A stretch of DNA of 64,000 nt from Acinetobacter celticus (GTDB taxonomy: Bacteria > Pseudomonadota > Gammaproteobacteria > Pseudomonadales > Moraxellaceae): contig NZ_MBDL01000001.1 of assembly GCF_001707755.1 (NCBI RefSeq), positions 124,001-188,000 of the forward strand. The letters are read 5' to 3'. Numbering within the stretch: position 1 is the first letter of the stretch; the number at the start of each line of letters is the position of its first letter. Made by a program: the position numbers and the translations under genes. The notes beneath the pieces were generated by a model. That model saw only the letters and a list, made by a program, of their open reading frames with translations. It had not been told where the DNA came from and searched no databases. Shown in pieces: positions 44,391-53,273 of the stretch.

Positions 44391-45491
44391 ATGAAAGTCA
44401 TGCAACTTTTACCCGAACTCAACAGTGGTGGTGTGGAACGTGGCACCCTTGAAATTGCTAAGGCATTAATTGCCGATGGTCATGAATCTCTTGTGGTTTC
44501 AAATGGGGGGCGTCTAGTGAATCAATTAGAAATTGAAGGCTCGACACACTTAACCTTAGCTATCCATAAAAAAGCCTTATCTAGTCTTTGGCAAATTCGT
44601 CCACTCAGAAAACTGATTCAGCAACATCGCCCTGATATTGTCCATGTCCGTTCGCGTGTGCCCGCTTGGCTCACCCATTTTGCTCTAAAAGGTATTCCTG
44701 CCAATCAACGTCCACACCTGATTAGTACGGTGCACGGTTTTTATTCAGTTAATCGCTATAGCCAAATTATGACGCAGGCTGAAAAAGTCATTGCTGTTTC
44801 GGACAGTGTGGTGCAGTACATTCAAGACTATTACAAAAATTGCCCAGCTGAAGATATTGTGCGTATTTATCGTGGGATTGATCCACAAGCCTTTCCACAT
44901 GGCTATCAACCCTCAGCAGAATGGCTCAATCAAACAATTAAAGATTTTCCTGAATTGGAAAATAAATTTTTGCTGTGTCTGCCGGGTCGCATTACACGTT
45001 TAAAAGGACATGAAAGCTTAATTGCACTCATCCAACAATTACATCAGCAGTATCCACAGTTACATGCCGTCGTGGTTGGCGGTGCAGATCCGAAAAAAGT
45101 GGCCTATTTACAAGAAATGCAAAATGCCATTCAAGCCAAAGGTTTAACTAACAGAATTACCTTTGTTGGCCATCGTTCCGATATCCGCGAATGGCTAGCC
45201 TTTAGCGATGTTGTCTTGTCGCTGTCCAATCAGGCAGAAACATTTGGACGTACAGCCTTAGAAGCACTGTCTGTGGGAACGCCTGTGATTGGCTGGAACC
45301 GTGGCGGTGTTGCAGAAATTTTATCTCAACTTTACCCACAAGGTTTAATTGATGTAGATAATCAAGTGGCGTTATTGAAGGCCATACAAAAGCATATTGA
45401 TGAACCGCAACAAGTCCAACCTGTAAATATCTTTAGCTTAAAAGAGATGTGTGATCAAACTTTAGATGTGTACAAACAAATTCTAAAGTAA
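44391..45491 (+). CDS. lpsB: Glycosyltransferase family 4, LpsB-like LOS core transferase
   Basis: 366 residues, GT-B fold. N-terminal donor/acceptor start LLPELNSGGVERGTLEIAKAL, linker at ~185-195, C-terminal LPGRITRLKGHESLIALI and the E-x7-E region SNQAETFGRTALEALSVGTPV near residue 285. It is 34 bases after lpxL, consistent with assembly of the lipooligosaccharide core. LpsB in A. baumannii is such a transferase and its loss raises susceptibility to cationic peptides. The exact sugar is not deducible, and the symbol rests on context and memory. Confidence 0.75.
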   Translation: MKVMQLLPELNSGGVERGTLEIAKALIADGHESLVVSNGGRLVNQLEIEGSTHLTLAIHKKALSSLWQIRPLRKLIQQHRPDIVHVRSRVPAWLTHFALKGIPANQRPHLISTVHGFYSVNRYSQIMTQAEKVIAVSDSVVQYIQDYYKNCPAEDIVRIYRGIDPQAFPHGYQPSAEWLNQTIKDFPELENKFLLCLPGRITRLKGHESLIALIQQLHQQYPQLHAVVVGGADPKKVAYLQEMQNAIQAKGLTNRITFVGHRSDIREWLAFSDVVLSLSNQAETFGRTALEALSVGTPVIGWNRGGVAEILSQLYPQGLIDVDNQVALLKAIQKHIDEPQQVQPVNIFSLKEMCDQTLDVYKQILK

Positions 45492-45665
45492 ATGCCATTC
45501 CCAATTACTTTGCTTAGTTTATCAGTATCTGGACGAACGGAGCAGTTGAAAGGCTTTTCAGTCAAGCATCGTGTGCTCAAGCAGTAACGTTGACCATATA
45601 GTTTTTAAATTCTTGCATTGTTATCAATAAATACGGCCTCATTTTCCACGCTTAAATAAACCAAA

Positions 45666-45694
45666 CCCGAGTTCTGCATCCTGCAAAACTCGGG
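45666..45694 (-). terminator. Hairpin, possible minus-strand terminator
   Basis: CCCGAGTT (45666-45673) pairs with AACTCGGG (45687-45694), with inner TGCA/TGCA pairing. On the minus strand it is followed by TTTGGTTTATTT, so it could end the transcript of the EEP gene and the small frame. Confidence 0.5.
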
Positions 45695-45723
45695 CCTATG
45701 AGGTTGTGCTTTCACAAGTCTTA

Positions 45724-45819
45724 TTATTCTTTTGGTTGGCGTTCCTGCCCTGCATCATCTCCATGATGGCTTCGATCAGCGTCGTCTTCCTTAGTGGGAT
45801 ATTCCATTCCCTGTTCCAT
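45724..45819 (-). CDS. Possible 31-residue charged microprotein
   Basis: ATG at 45819, reading MEQGMEYPTKEDDADR and ending QERQPKE, strongly acidic/basic with His and no hydrophobic stretch. No Shine-Dalgarno is visible. The frame is open further upstream for about 16 codons. A hairpin with a U-rich tail follows 30 bases after its stop. It could be a real small gene or a remnant; low confidence. Confidence 0.2.
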   Translation of the reverse strand: MEQGMEYPTKEDDADRSHHGDDAGQERQPKE

Positions 45820-45937
45820 ATGCCGATGAAGCAAGAATAAGATATTTTTAAACCGTTGCCTATTCGCTATCAACCGAAATTGTTGTAAGCCATTTCTTAC
45901 ACTTTTCTATTACATGCCTTTCAACAGCTATGATATT

Positions 45938-47053
45938 TTAGCCATCCTTATAATTTTGGGCGATTTCATCAGTCACTCTTTTTTCTTCTTTTTCTGCTTT
46001 TTCAATACCATCCTGAATCGCTTCCTGCGCATCTTGCTCATCGGCATCCGTTTGCTCTAACTGCTGTTGTATCTGCTCAAAAATACGTCCCGTCTGTAAA
46101 ACCACATAAACTGGAAAATGATCTGAACCTATGTGTGGTAGGCGTTTCATTTGAACCAAAGCAAAATCTGTGCTATGAAAAACATGATCGAGCGACCAAC
46201 GTAGGAACGGATAGTCCGCATGAAAGGTATTGACATAATGACGACCTACCCGCGGGTCAAGTAAGCCACTAATACGCTGAAACAACCGCGTGGTTCGTGA
46301 CCATGCCACATCATTCAAGTCGCCCATCACAATACAACTTTTATCTAAATCTTTAATCTGATTCCCAACAATAAGAAGCTCGGCATCTCTTAAGGTTGAG
46401 TCTTTCGCTTCGGTTGGACTCGGTGGTTTCGGATGTAAACAATACAGTTGCACAGGTTCGCCTGAAGGCAAGATAACCGTGGTGTAAATTGAGGGAATTT
46501 CATCGCTTAAAATGAATTTCACTTCTGTCTGTTGTAAAGCTAAGCGGCTATATAAATGCATACCATACAAATTGTCTAAGGGCACAGGTACACGGTATGG
46601 ATAATCTTGCTCAAGTGTGGCTAATTCATTTTGCCAAGTCTGATCCGTTTCCAAAGTCAGGACTAAATCGGGTCGATATTTTTCTATTTCAGCGCGTAAT
46701 AAATGATATTGAGTATTGGTGGTGAGTACATTAGACACAATCAATGAAATTTGGCGTTCAGGATTTAACTGGGTCTTTTTGACTTTTTTAACCTGCTTTT
46801 TCCATAAAAAAGTATAAGGCAATACCATTTTCAACTGATAGAGCAAGGCCACAATCAGTCCGATCACAAGTATTTCACGGCTTAAATCCCAAGCTTGGGG
46901 CCAAAGCCATAACAAGACTAATGCAATAATACCTAAAGCTAAAATTTGTAAGCGTGGAAAATCAGCTCCACGGAACCACCATTCATCGCGCGGAATCAAT
47001 GACCAAAACGTCAACCAGATGACCACTCCCGCCAAAATCTCAATCCAAATCAT
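45938..47053 (-). CDS. Membrane-anchored endonuclease/exonuclease/phosphatase (EEP) family protein
   Basis: 371 residues: three N-terminal membrane helices (to ~85), then an EEP domain with the catalytic GDLNDVAWS and the terminal SDHFPVYV motif, plus a C-terminal acidic helix rich in Glu and Gln. EEP proteins cut phosphodiester bonds in nucleic acids, phospholipids or inositols. The exact role is unknown; a membrane position favours a lipid or extracellular DNA substrate, which is inference. Confidence 0.85.
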   Translation of the reverse strand: MIWIEILAGVVIWLTFWSLIPRDEWWFRGADFPRLQILALGIIALVLLWLWPQAWDLSREILVIGLIVALLYQLKMVLPYTFLWKKQVKKVKKTQLNPERQISLIVSNVLTTNTQYHLLRAEIEKYRPDLVLTLETDQTWQNELATLEQDYPYRVPVPLDNLYGMHLYSRLALQQTEVKFILSDEIPSIYTTVILPSGEPVQLYCLHPKPPSPTEAKDSTLRDAELLIVGNQIKDLDKSCIVMGDLNDVAWSRTTRLFQRISGLLDPRVGRHYVNTFHADYPFLRWSLDHVFHSTDFALVQMKRLPHIGSDHFPVYVVLQTGRIFEQIQQQLEQTDADEQDAQEAIQDGIEKAEKEEKRVTDEIAQNYKDG

Positions 47054-47172
47054 CTTCTTCGCTCAACTTAATATTCTTAATTTTTGAGTGATTCATAAAT
47101 TTATATCAATTTTGCATGTAACATAAACAAGATATATTGCACAATATAAATGATGTTTTCATTCTGTAGCGC

Positions 47173-47200
47173 TTGCAGTTGCGCGCTCTTTTGATACACT
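47173..47200 (+). promoter_or_regulatory. Probable asd promoter
   Basis: TTGCAG (47173-47178), 16-base spacer, TACACT (47195-47200), about 40 bases before the asd start. Confidence 0.45.
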
Positions 47201-47241
47201 CAAACCCCTCTTTATTTTTTAACGCACCGAGGCAAAGTGAC

Positions 47242-48360
47242 ATGAAAGTAGGTCTGGTCGGTTGGCGCGGGATGGTTGGTTCTGTCCTGATGCAACGTAT
47301 GGTTGAAGAAAACGATTTTGCTCATTTCGAGCCGTTTTATTTTTCTACCAGTAATGCTGGCGGTGAAGCGCCTGCGTTTGGCGGTAAAACTGCCCCAGCA
47401 CTTATGGATGCATCAGACATTAATAGTCTGAAGCAAATGGATGTCATTATTACCTGTCAAGGTGGCGACTACACCACTGAAGTATTCCCAAAGCTCAAAG
47501 CTGAAGGCTGGAATGGCTACTGGATTGATGCCGCATCTACCCTGCGTATGGATGATGAAGCCATCATTGTACTTGACCCAGTAAATATGCACGTCATTAA
47601 AGATGGCTTAATCAACGGGACAAAAACGTTTGTTGGCGGTAACTGTACAGTATCGTTAATGTTGATGGGTCTGGGCGGTTTATTCCAAAATAATTTAGTG
47701 GAATGGGCAACGTCTATGACGTACCAAGCTGCTTCTGGTGCGGGCGCGCAAAACATGCGTGAACTAATCAACGGCATGGGTTATTTATATAACAATACTA
47801 AAGATTTGCTGGATGACCCACGTTCACCAATTTTGGACATTGACTCTAAAATTGCACAATTACAACGTGGTGAAGGTTTCCCATCGGCAAACTTCGGCGT
47901 GCCTTTAGCAGGCTCACTCATTCCTTATATCGATAAACAGCTGGACAGTGGTCAGTCGAAAGAAGAATGGAAAGGTCAAGTTGAAACCAATAAAATTTTA
48001 GGCAACCAACAGATTGTTCCAATTGATGGTCATTGTGTCCGTATTGGTGCCATGCGTTGTCACTCTCAAGCTTTAACTTTAAAGCTGAAAAAAGATGTGC
48101 CACTAGACGAAATTGAAGATATGTTACGTAGTGCGAACCAATGGGCAAAAGTGGTTCCAAATACTCGTGAAGCGTCTATGACGGATCTAACTCCTGTGGC
48201 TGTAACAGGAACATTGTCTGTCCCTGTCGGACGTTTACGTAAACTCAATATGGGCAAAGAATATCTTGGCGCATTTACTGTGGGCGACCAATTACTTTGG
48301 GGCGCGGCAGAACCTTTACGCCGTATGTTACGTATCTTAATTGACTATAAAAATGCTTAA
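47242..48360 (+). CDS. asd: Aspartate-semialdehyde dehydrogenase
   Basis: 372 residues from the ATG at 47242 ([14 protein letters not shown]); the frame also contains an upstream ATG at 47173, rejected because GAGG precedes 47242 and the family starts there. The Rossmann start is [11 protein letters not shown], and the catalytic Cys135 lies in [10 protein letters not shown]. It reduces aspartyl-4-phosphate, feeding lysine/diaminopimelate, threonine and methionine, the last via metX in this window. Confidence 0.97.
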   Translation: MKVGLVGWRGMVGSVLMQRMVEENDFAHFEPFYFSTSNAGGEAPAFGGKTAPALMDASDINSLKQMDVIITCQGGDYTTEVFPKLKAEGWNGYWIDAASTLRMDDEAIIVLDPVNMHVIKDGLINGTKTFVGGNCTVSLMLMGLGGLFQNNLVEWATSMTYQAASGAGAQNMRELINGMGYLYNNTKDLLDDPRSPILDIDSKIAQLQRGEGFPSANFGVPLAGSLIPYIDKQLDSGQSKEEWKGQVETNKILGNQQIVPIDGHCVRIGAMRCHSQALTLKLKKDVPLDEIEDMLRSANQWAKVVPNTREASMTDLTPVAVTGTLSVPVGRLRKLNMGKEYLGAFTVGDQLLWGAAEPLRRMLRILIDYKNA

Positions 48361-48385
48361 ATTGATGTAAATAATATTTATAGCT

Positions 48386-48417
48386 AAAAAAGCCGATCTC
48401 AATTGATCGGCTTTTTT
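48386..48417 (+). terminator. Rho-independent terminator after asd
   Basis: AAAAAGCCGATC/GATCGGCTTTTTT hairpin with T-run. Confidence 0.9.
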
Positions 48418-48508
48418 ATGTGGAATTCTTGTTAATATTTTACAATTCTCCAACATGCCGTTAATCTATCATTTTCGCTATGCGGCAGCGCCTGAGCTAA
48501 AGATTAAG

Positions 48509-49915
48509 ATGAATGTATATAACAAATTAAAGATTGCCATTTTAGCCATTATTGCTTCGCAGAACATTCATGCAATTATGCTTGACCCGATTCAAATTCA
48601 GTCGGAACCTGGGGAACTTTTGTATGCAGAAATTAATTTTCGTAATGCAGATCCAGATTTATCTTTGCAAGCGGGGCTCGCTTCTGCCGAAGATCTGATT
48701 GCTATGGGTACAGGGCATCAACCTCCAGGGCATTTAAACTTTTTTACCCGCAGAGATGGCACAGGTGCAGGCGTTATTACCATTACGTCATCACGCCCTA
48801 TGACCGATGCAGAACTGAATATTATTGTGAAAATTCAGGAAGGTACTTCTGCACGCCTGCAACATATTAAAACCCCATTAAAACGTAGCACGACCAATTC
48901 GCAGCGACTACTTGGGCGCAATGAGCAAGCTCTAGCACCCATCATTATTCGTAATGAGAAAGATATTGCGCTAAATTTACCAACAAGTACGCAATATGCA
49001 GCCATCAAACCTATTACATCGTTAAAAACGAGTGAATCACCACTTGCAGTAAATCGAGCAACACCACCCAATTTAATGAATAATAGCAATGCACCAACTG
49101 GGGAGGTATCGAACTCGGTACAAATACAAACAGAATCCTCTGCATTATCACCATTACCTAAAAGTGAAGCACCACACCTGACATCTCCAGAAAACGCAAC
49201 CAACGCATCGGGTACAGTAAATAATGCTTCTGGCAATGTGTCGAATGACCCGTTGGTTAGAAAGTTTGCAGATGAAATGGCGGCCCAAAAAATGGCGACG
49301 CCTTCGGCCCAAGCACAACCAACTCCAGAACAATCAGCCACTCAAACTGACCTAACAACGCCTTCGAAAGCATCACCACAATATGTTGTTCAATCCAATG
49401 AAACTCTTTGGGGTATTGCTTCACGTATTGCAGCGGAACAAAATCGCCCTGTGGCAGAGGTGATGAAAAAAATTAAGGCCAATAATGAACATGCCTTTAT
49501 TCATGGTAATGCCAACCTATTACGACGAGGAGTTGCACTCAACCTCGATGCCAATACCATGCCTAAAGAACGCGCCAAAGTGTCTGCTGCAGAGTTAGCC
49601 AAAGTCCCATCGACACAAGCAGGGAAAACCAAATACCGTTTGAATCAGGCGGAAATGAGTCTGATTGCAGAGAAAATACAAGATTCGGCTCACGCTTCTG
49701 CAAATAAAACCACAGAAACCAACCAAACCTCAAACGAGTTATCATTAAAAGTTATGACAGCTCGTGAAAAAACCGTTAAATTACAGAGAAACGTAACCCA
49801 TTTAGAATTGGCGTTAAATCAGAAGGATCATAGAATTCAATTATTAAATACTCGACTTGCCCAGCTACAGCAACAACTGAAAGCACGCCAGGTAGAGAAA
49901 AAGCCAACAAACTAA
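48509..49915 (+). CDS. fimV: FimV-like protein, periplasmic half with LysM domain
   Basis: 468 residues from the ATG at 48509; an upstream ATG at 48455 would bury the signal peptide. MNVYNKLKIAILAIIASQNIHA is the signal. The N-terminal FimV-type domain (LDPIQIQSEPGELLYAEINF) follows, then a long Pro/Ser/Asn-rich linker, a LysM domain at ~291-345 (VVQSNETLWGIASRIA) and a coiled coil at ~416-460. There is no membrane helix after the coiled coil: the TM and cytoplasmic part are in the next gene. It lies between asd and truA, the classical fimV position. FimV/HubP proteins organise type IV pilus assembly at the pole. Confidence 0.85.
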   Translation: MNVYNKLKIAILAIIASQNIHAIMLDPIQIQSEPGELLYAEINFRNADPDLSLQAGLASAEDLIAMGTGHQPPGHLNFFTRRDGTGAGVITITSSRPMTDAELNIIVKIQEGTSARLQHIKTPLKRSTTNSQRLLGRNEQALAPIIIRNEKDIALNLPTSTQYAAIKPITSLKTSESPLAVNRATPPNLMNNSNAPTGEVSNSVQIQTESSALSPLPKSEAPHLTSPENATNASGTVNNASGNVSNDPLVRKFADEMAAQKMATPSAQAQPTPEQSATQTDLTTPSKASPQYVVQSNETLWGIASRIAAEQNRPVAEVMKKIKANNEHAFIHGNANLLRRGVALNLDANTMPKERAKVSAAELAKVPSTQAGKTKYRLNQAEMSLIAEKIQDSAHASANKTTETNQTSNELSLKVMTAREKTVKLQRNVTHLELALNQKDHRIQLLNTRLAQLQQQLKARQVEKKPTN

Positions 49916-49983
49916 ATGTTACATATGATGATTCAAAAGGATGAGCACACCCTAGCAACGCTCTATCCTCAAGGGGTAATAAC

Positions 49984-51300
49984 ATGCTGATTTATGTGAT
50001 TCCATTTTTGATATTACTGGTTGTTTTGGTGCTTCTAAAAAAACGCCAAGATGCGCAAGGATCGGATAAAGCAACTGTAACAACTGCGACACAAAAAGCC
50101 AAGGCAAAAAAAGCCAGCTCGTCCGCAAAAATTGCACCGAACAAAACTCAGCCTGTTGAAAACACAGTCATTGAAAAGAAAAAATCTAGTGCATTATCTG
50201 AGGATACTCGCGCCAAAATTGAAGCGTTAATTCAAGAGCGCAGTTTCTTTTCAGCAGAAGCACAAATTAATCAGGCATTAAAGAAAGACAATTCTCAGCA
50301 TGAGCTTTATCTCTATTTGTTAGATATTCATATTTTGCAAAAAGATGAATTTGCCATCAGTCAGCTGTTAAACCATCTACAATCATTAGAATTAGATGAA
50401 ATTTTACCGCAAGCTGAAGCAAAAAAAGCCAATTTTGAGCAGTCTCAAAATAAAGCAGATGAAACAATTAATTTTGTTAGCCCATCAATGCATACTGAAT
50501 CTGCATCTATTGCTCAAAAGCAACAAAACAATGCAGATTTTGATGCTTTAATGGCAAGCGCGGCACCAGTTGCTGAAGAAAAAACGGCTTTAAGTTTTGA
50601 TCAAGTACAGGATACAGCACCTCCAAAGACAGATTTTTCACAATCTGTGGCGCCTGTAACCAATGACATTAAACCCTTAGATTTCAATTTATCATTTGAT
50701 TCTGCACCGAAAGCTGAAGCACCTGCACCAATCGATGCACCTTCAATTAATTTTGACTCATTCTCTGTTCAAGAAACTCAACCAGAAGTACAAGTAGAAC
50801 AGCAAACACCGACTGCTGAAGTTAAACCTTTAGATTTTTCTTTAAGTTTCGCACCTGAAGCGAAAACTGAGCCAGAAAGCTCTGCTCAAGAACAAGTCCA
50901 ACCTCTGGATTTTTCATTTGCAGTTGAAAAAACTGAGCCCGTAGAAGCACCAGCTATCAGCCCTTCTCCACTCAGTTTTGATTTGAGTTCGTTGGACACT
51001 GAAACTTCTGTTCAAATAGCGCCAGACGTTGAAAAAACAACATCTACAGATCTCAGTTTTGAGACTAGCCATGCGCAGGTAACTCCAGTCTCTACTGCTG
51101 ACCAAAATGATCCTTTGGTGCAATCATTCCCTGAGCTTGTTGAAGCGAATGAAATTACAATGAATTTGGAACTTGCACAGCAATATCTCAAATTAGGTGC
51201 TTTTGACGCGATGCGTGAATTACTGGCAGAAAAGGAAGCTGAGTATTCAGCTGAGCAACGCCAGCAAGCAGATTTGTTACTGAATCAAATCGCATCTTAA
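49984..51300 (+). CDS. FimV-like protein, membrane and cytoplasmic half
   Basis: 438 residues. One N-terminal membrane helix (LIYVIPFLILLVVLVLL) and a basic stop-transfer stretch begin the protein. TPR-like helices (~70-140) and an acidic linker with recurring PLDFSxSF-type motifs follow. The C-terminal FimV domain (~392-438) shows NLELAQQYLKLGAFDAMREL and ADLLLNQI. This is what normally follows the coiled coil in one-piece FimV. It has its own AAGGGG ribosome site and a different frame from the first half, so it is a stable separate gene. The two halves would meet through the coiled coil and the membrane. Confidence 0.85.
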   Translation: MLIYVIPFLILLVVLVLLKKRQDAQGSDKATVTTATQKAKAKKASSSAKIAPNKTQPVENTVIEKKKSSALSEDTRAKIEALIQERSFFSAEAQINQALKKDNSQHELYLYLLDIHILQKDEFAISQLLNHLQSLELDEILPQAEAKKANFEQSQNKADETINFVSPSMHTESASIAQKQQNNADFDALMASAAPVAEEKTALSFDQVQDTAPPKTDFSQSVAPVTNDIKPLDFNLSFDSAPKAEAPAPIDAPSINFDSFSVQETQPEVQVEQQTPTAEVKPLDFSLSFAPEAKTEPESSAQEQVQPLDFSFAVEKTEPVEAPAISPSPLSFDLSSLDTETSVQIAPDVEKTTSTDLSFETSHAQVTPVSTADQNDPLVQSFPELVEANEITMNLELAQQYLKLGAFDAMRELLAEKEAEYSAEQRQQADLLLNQIAS

Positions 51301-51320
51301 ATCAATTCCATTTAAACTAA

Positions 51321-51346
51321 AGCAGTCATCCTTGACTGCTTTTTTT
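51321..51346 (+). terminator. Rho-independent terminator abutting the asparaginase start
   Basis: AGCAGTCA (51321-51328), loop TCCT, TGACTGCT (51333-51340), six T, and the asparaginase ATG begins at 51347. Confidence 0.85.
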
Positions 51347-52327
51347 ATGATGAAAAAAATAGCTTTGATTTACATGGGCGGCACCTTTGGCTGTATTGGT
51401 GATCCCCTAAGCCCCATGCCTGCTGAACAATTTATCCCCAAGCTTCAGCATGTCCTACCTTTGCATCTTGAAATTGAATGTTTTACTGCCCCTGTTATTC
51501 GCGATAGTAGTGCCTGCATTGCCAGCGACTGGTTACAGTTACTGGAACAAATTCAGCAATTACAGCGACAGCAACAGTATCATTATTTTGTGATTATTCA
51601 TGGCACAGACACCCTCAGCTACGCCAGTGCCGTTCTTGCGCGCCTTACGGGGCATTCTGCACACATTGTACTCACAGGAAGCCAATATCCGTTGTTCAAT
51701 GTTCACAGTACGGACAATCGTGAATTTAGCGATGCCATTGATAATCTTAATTTCGCTTTAGATGCAGTAGTGCAAGCACCTGCCGGTGTCTATTTGGCGT
51801 TTCATCACCAACTCCTACACGCCTCAACAGCTCTAAAAGTACATACCACAGCCTTGAATGCTTTTGCAGGAACAGAGAGCACCCAAGCGCTGACAGTTGA
51901 TTTACATCCACTTATTGTACATGAGCAATATATTGAAAAAGCACGCCACTTTAACTGCCTAAGCTTAATGTTACAGCCCATCTCACCTAAGTTACAGTAT
52001 GACAATTTAAAAGCCATTACTGAGCATCCACCGCATGCACTCATTATTCAAGGTTTTGGTACAGGCAATTTTGCAGTCAATTCTGAAATTATTGCGCTCT
52101 TACAAAAGTTACGACAAAAGGATTGTGCCGTCATTATGACGACACAAGTGCCATTTGGTGGGATAGATCAGCGCTATGCCGTCAGCCAGTGGATGGTGGA
52201 TGCCAAAATTCTGATCAGCAATTGCCATAGTCATGCAGATCTTTATGCAAAAGCCCTAAAAATGTATTTACAATATGACACTGTAGACCAATGGCAGATA
52301 CATTGGCACGATGAAAGTTCAAACTGA
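51347..52327 (+). CDS. L-asparaginase (type I/cytoplasmic)
   Basis: 326 residues from the ATG at 51347; the next codon is also ATG, and an upstream ATG at 51332 lies inside the terminator. Nucleophile Thr13 is in YMGGTFG, and the second catalytic segment HGTDT is at residues 85-89 (IIHGTDTLSYAS). There is no signal peptide, so it is cytoplasmic and hydrolyses asparagine to aspartate. No ribosome site is possible in its usual place, since a terminator T-run abuts the start; it may rely on read-through or leaderless initiation. It overlaps nothing downstream but shares 17 bases with the alternative truA start. Confidence 0.88.
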   Translation: MMKKIALIYMGGTFGCIGDPLSPMPAEQFIPKLQHVLPLHLEIECFTAPVIRDSSACIASDWLQLLEQIQQLQRQQQYHYFVIIHGTDTLSYASAVLARLTGHSAHIVLTGSQYPLFNVHSTDNREFSDAIDNLNFALDAVVQAPAGVYLAFHHQLLHASTALKVHTTALNAFAGTESTQALTVDLHPLIVHEQYIEKARHFNCLSLMLQPISPKLQYDNLKAITEHPPHALIIQGFGTGNFAVNSEIIALLQKLRQKDCAVIMTTQVPFGGIDQRYAVSQWMVDAKILISNCHSHADLYAKALKMYLQYDTVDQWQIHWHDESSN

Positions 52328-52334
52328 GGTGAAT

Positions 52335-53132
52335 ATGCAGCGTTTTGCAGTGGGTATAGAATTTTGTGGCATGCAGTACAAAGGTTGGCAAACCCAACAA
52401 GCAGGTGTACTTACCGTGCAGGAAACTCTAGAAAAAGTCCTGAGCAAAATTGCTAATGAACCGATTTTACTCCATGGTGCAGGGCGCACTGATGCAGGTG
52501 TGCATGCCACCAATATGGTCGCACATTTCGATACTGATGCAATCCGCCCCTTAACAGGCTGGTTAATGGGTGCCAATAGCATCTTACCCAAGGATATTGC
52601 AATTCAATGGATTAAGGCCATGGATTCCGACTTTCATGCGCGCTTTAAAGCCCAAGCACGTCGTTATCGTTATGTGGTCTACAATCATCCACAGCGCCCA
52701 GCTTTACTGCACAAGCAAGTTACGCATGTATATTCGCCACTCAATACTCAGAAGATGATTGAGGCAGCCAAAAAATTTGAAGGTATTCACAATTTTGAAA
52801 GCTTTCGAGCAGCAGCCTGCCAGTCCAATCAACCTGTCCGTCATGTGACACATTGTCGTTTAATTCAGCATGGCCATTATTTAGTTTTAGATATTCAGGC
52901 CGATGGTTTTTTACATCATATGGTTCGAAATATCATGGGTTGCCTCTTAGAAATTGGTCAAAATATGTATAGCATTGACCATATTGACGAAATTTTTGCA
53001 GCTGAAGATCGCCAAGCTGCTGGTGTGACAGCACCACCAGATGGTCTATATTTTATTCATGCAGATTACCCAGAACAATTTGAATTACCCAAAATGCCAT
53101 TGGGGCCACATTGGCTGAATATGCCTGAGTAA
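52335..53132 (+). CDS. truA: tRNA pseudouridine(38-40) synthase
   Basis: 265 residues from the ATG at 52335 (MQRFAVGIEFCG); an ATG at 52311 is in frame, but GAGGTGA (52326-52332) points to 52335. The catalytic Asp is in GAGRTDAGVHAT. RYRYVVYN and LHHMVRNIMG are family motifs. It isomerises U38-40 of the anticodon stem. It starts seven bases after the asparaginase stop, so the two are probably one operon. Confidence 0.95.
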   Translation: MQRFAVGIEFCGMQYKGWQTQQAGVLTVQETLEKVLSKIANEPILLHGAGRTDAGVHATNMVAHFDTDAIRPLTGWLMGANSILPKDIAIQWIKAMDSDFHARFKAQARRYRYVVYNHPQRPALLHKQVTHVYSPLNTQKMIEAAKKFEGIHNFESFRAAACQSNQPVRHVTHCRLIQHGHYLVLDIQADGFLHHMVRNIMGCLLEIGQNMYSIDHIDEIFAAEDRQAAGVTAPPDGLYFIHADYPEQFELPKMPLGPHWLNMPE

Positions 53133-53225
53133 TTTATTTTTATTGTGTAAATTTATTCCCCGCCCAGCCTCTTTTTAATAAAGGAGAGGACATTTCAGTG
53201 TCACGCCTTTTTTAAAATAGAAATG

Positions 53226-53249
53226 AAAAATCCCTCTTTTTAGGAGGGA
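53226..53249 (-). terminator. Terminator after the AraC regulator
   Basis: TCCCTC (53231-53236) and GAGGGA (53244-53249) form a stem; on the minus strand it is followed by TTTTTC. Confidence 0.7.
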
Positions 53250-53273
53250 CTTAGGGTGGGTGCTTTTATCTAA

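Larger units (their letters stand above)
45492..45937. other. 446-base intergenic region with a hairpin and a tiny minus-strand frame
   Basis: Between two convergent genes. It holds the inverted repeat at 45666-45694 and a 31-codon minus-strand reading frame (45724-45819). The rest shows no gene. Confidence 0.6.
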
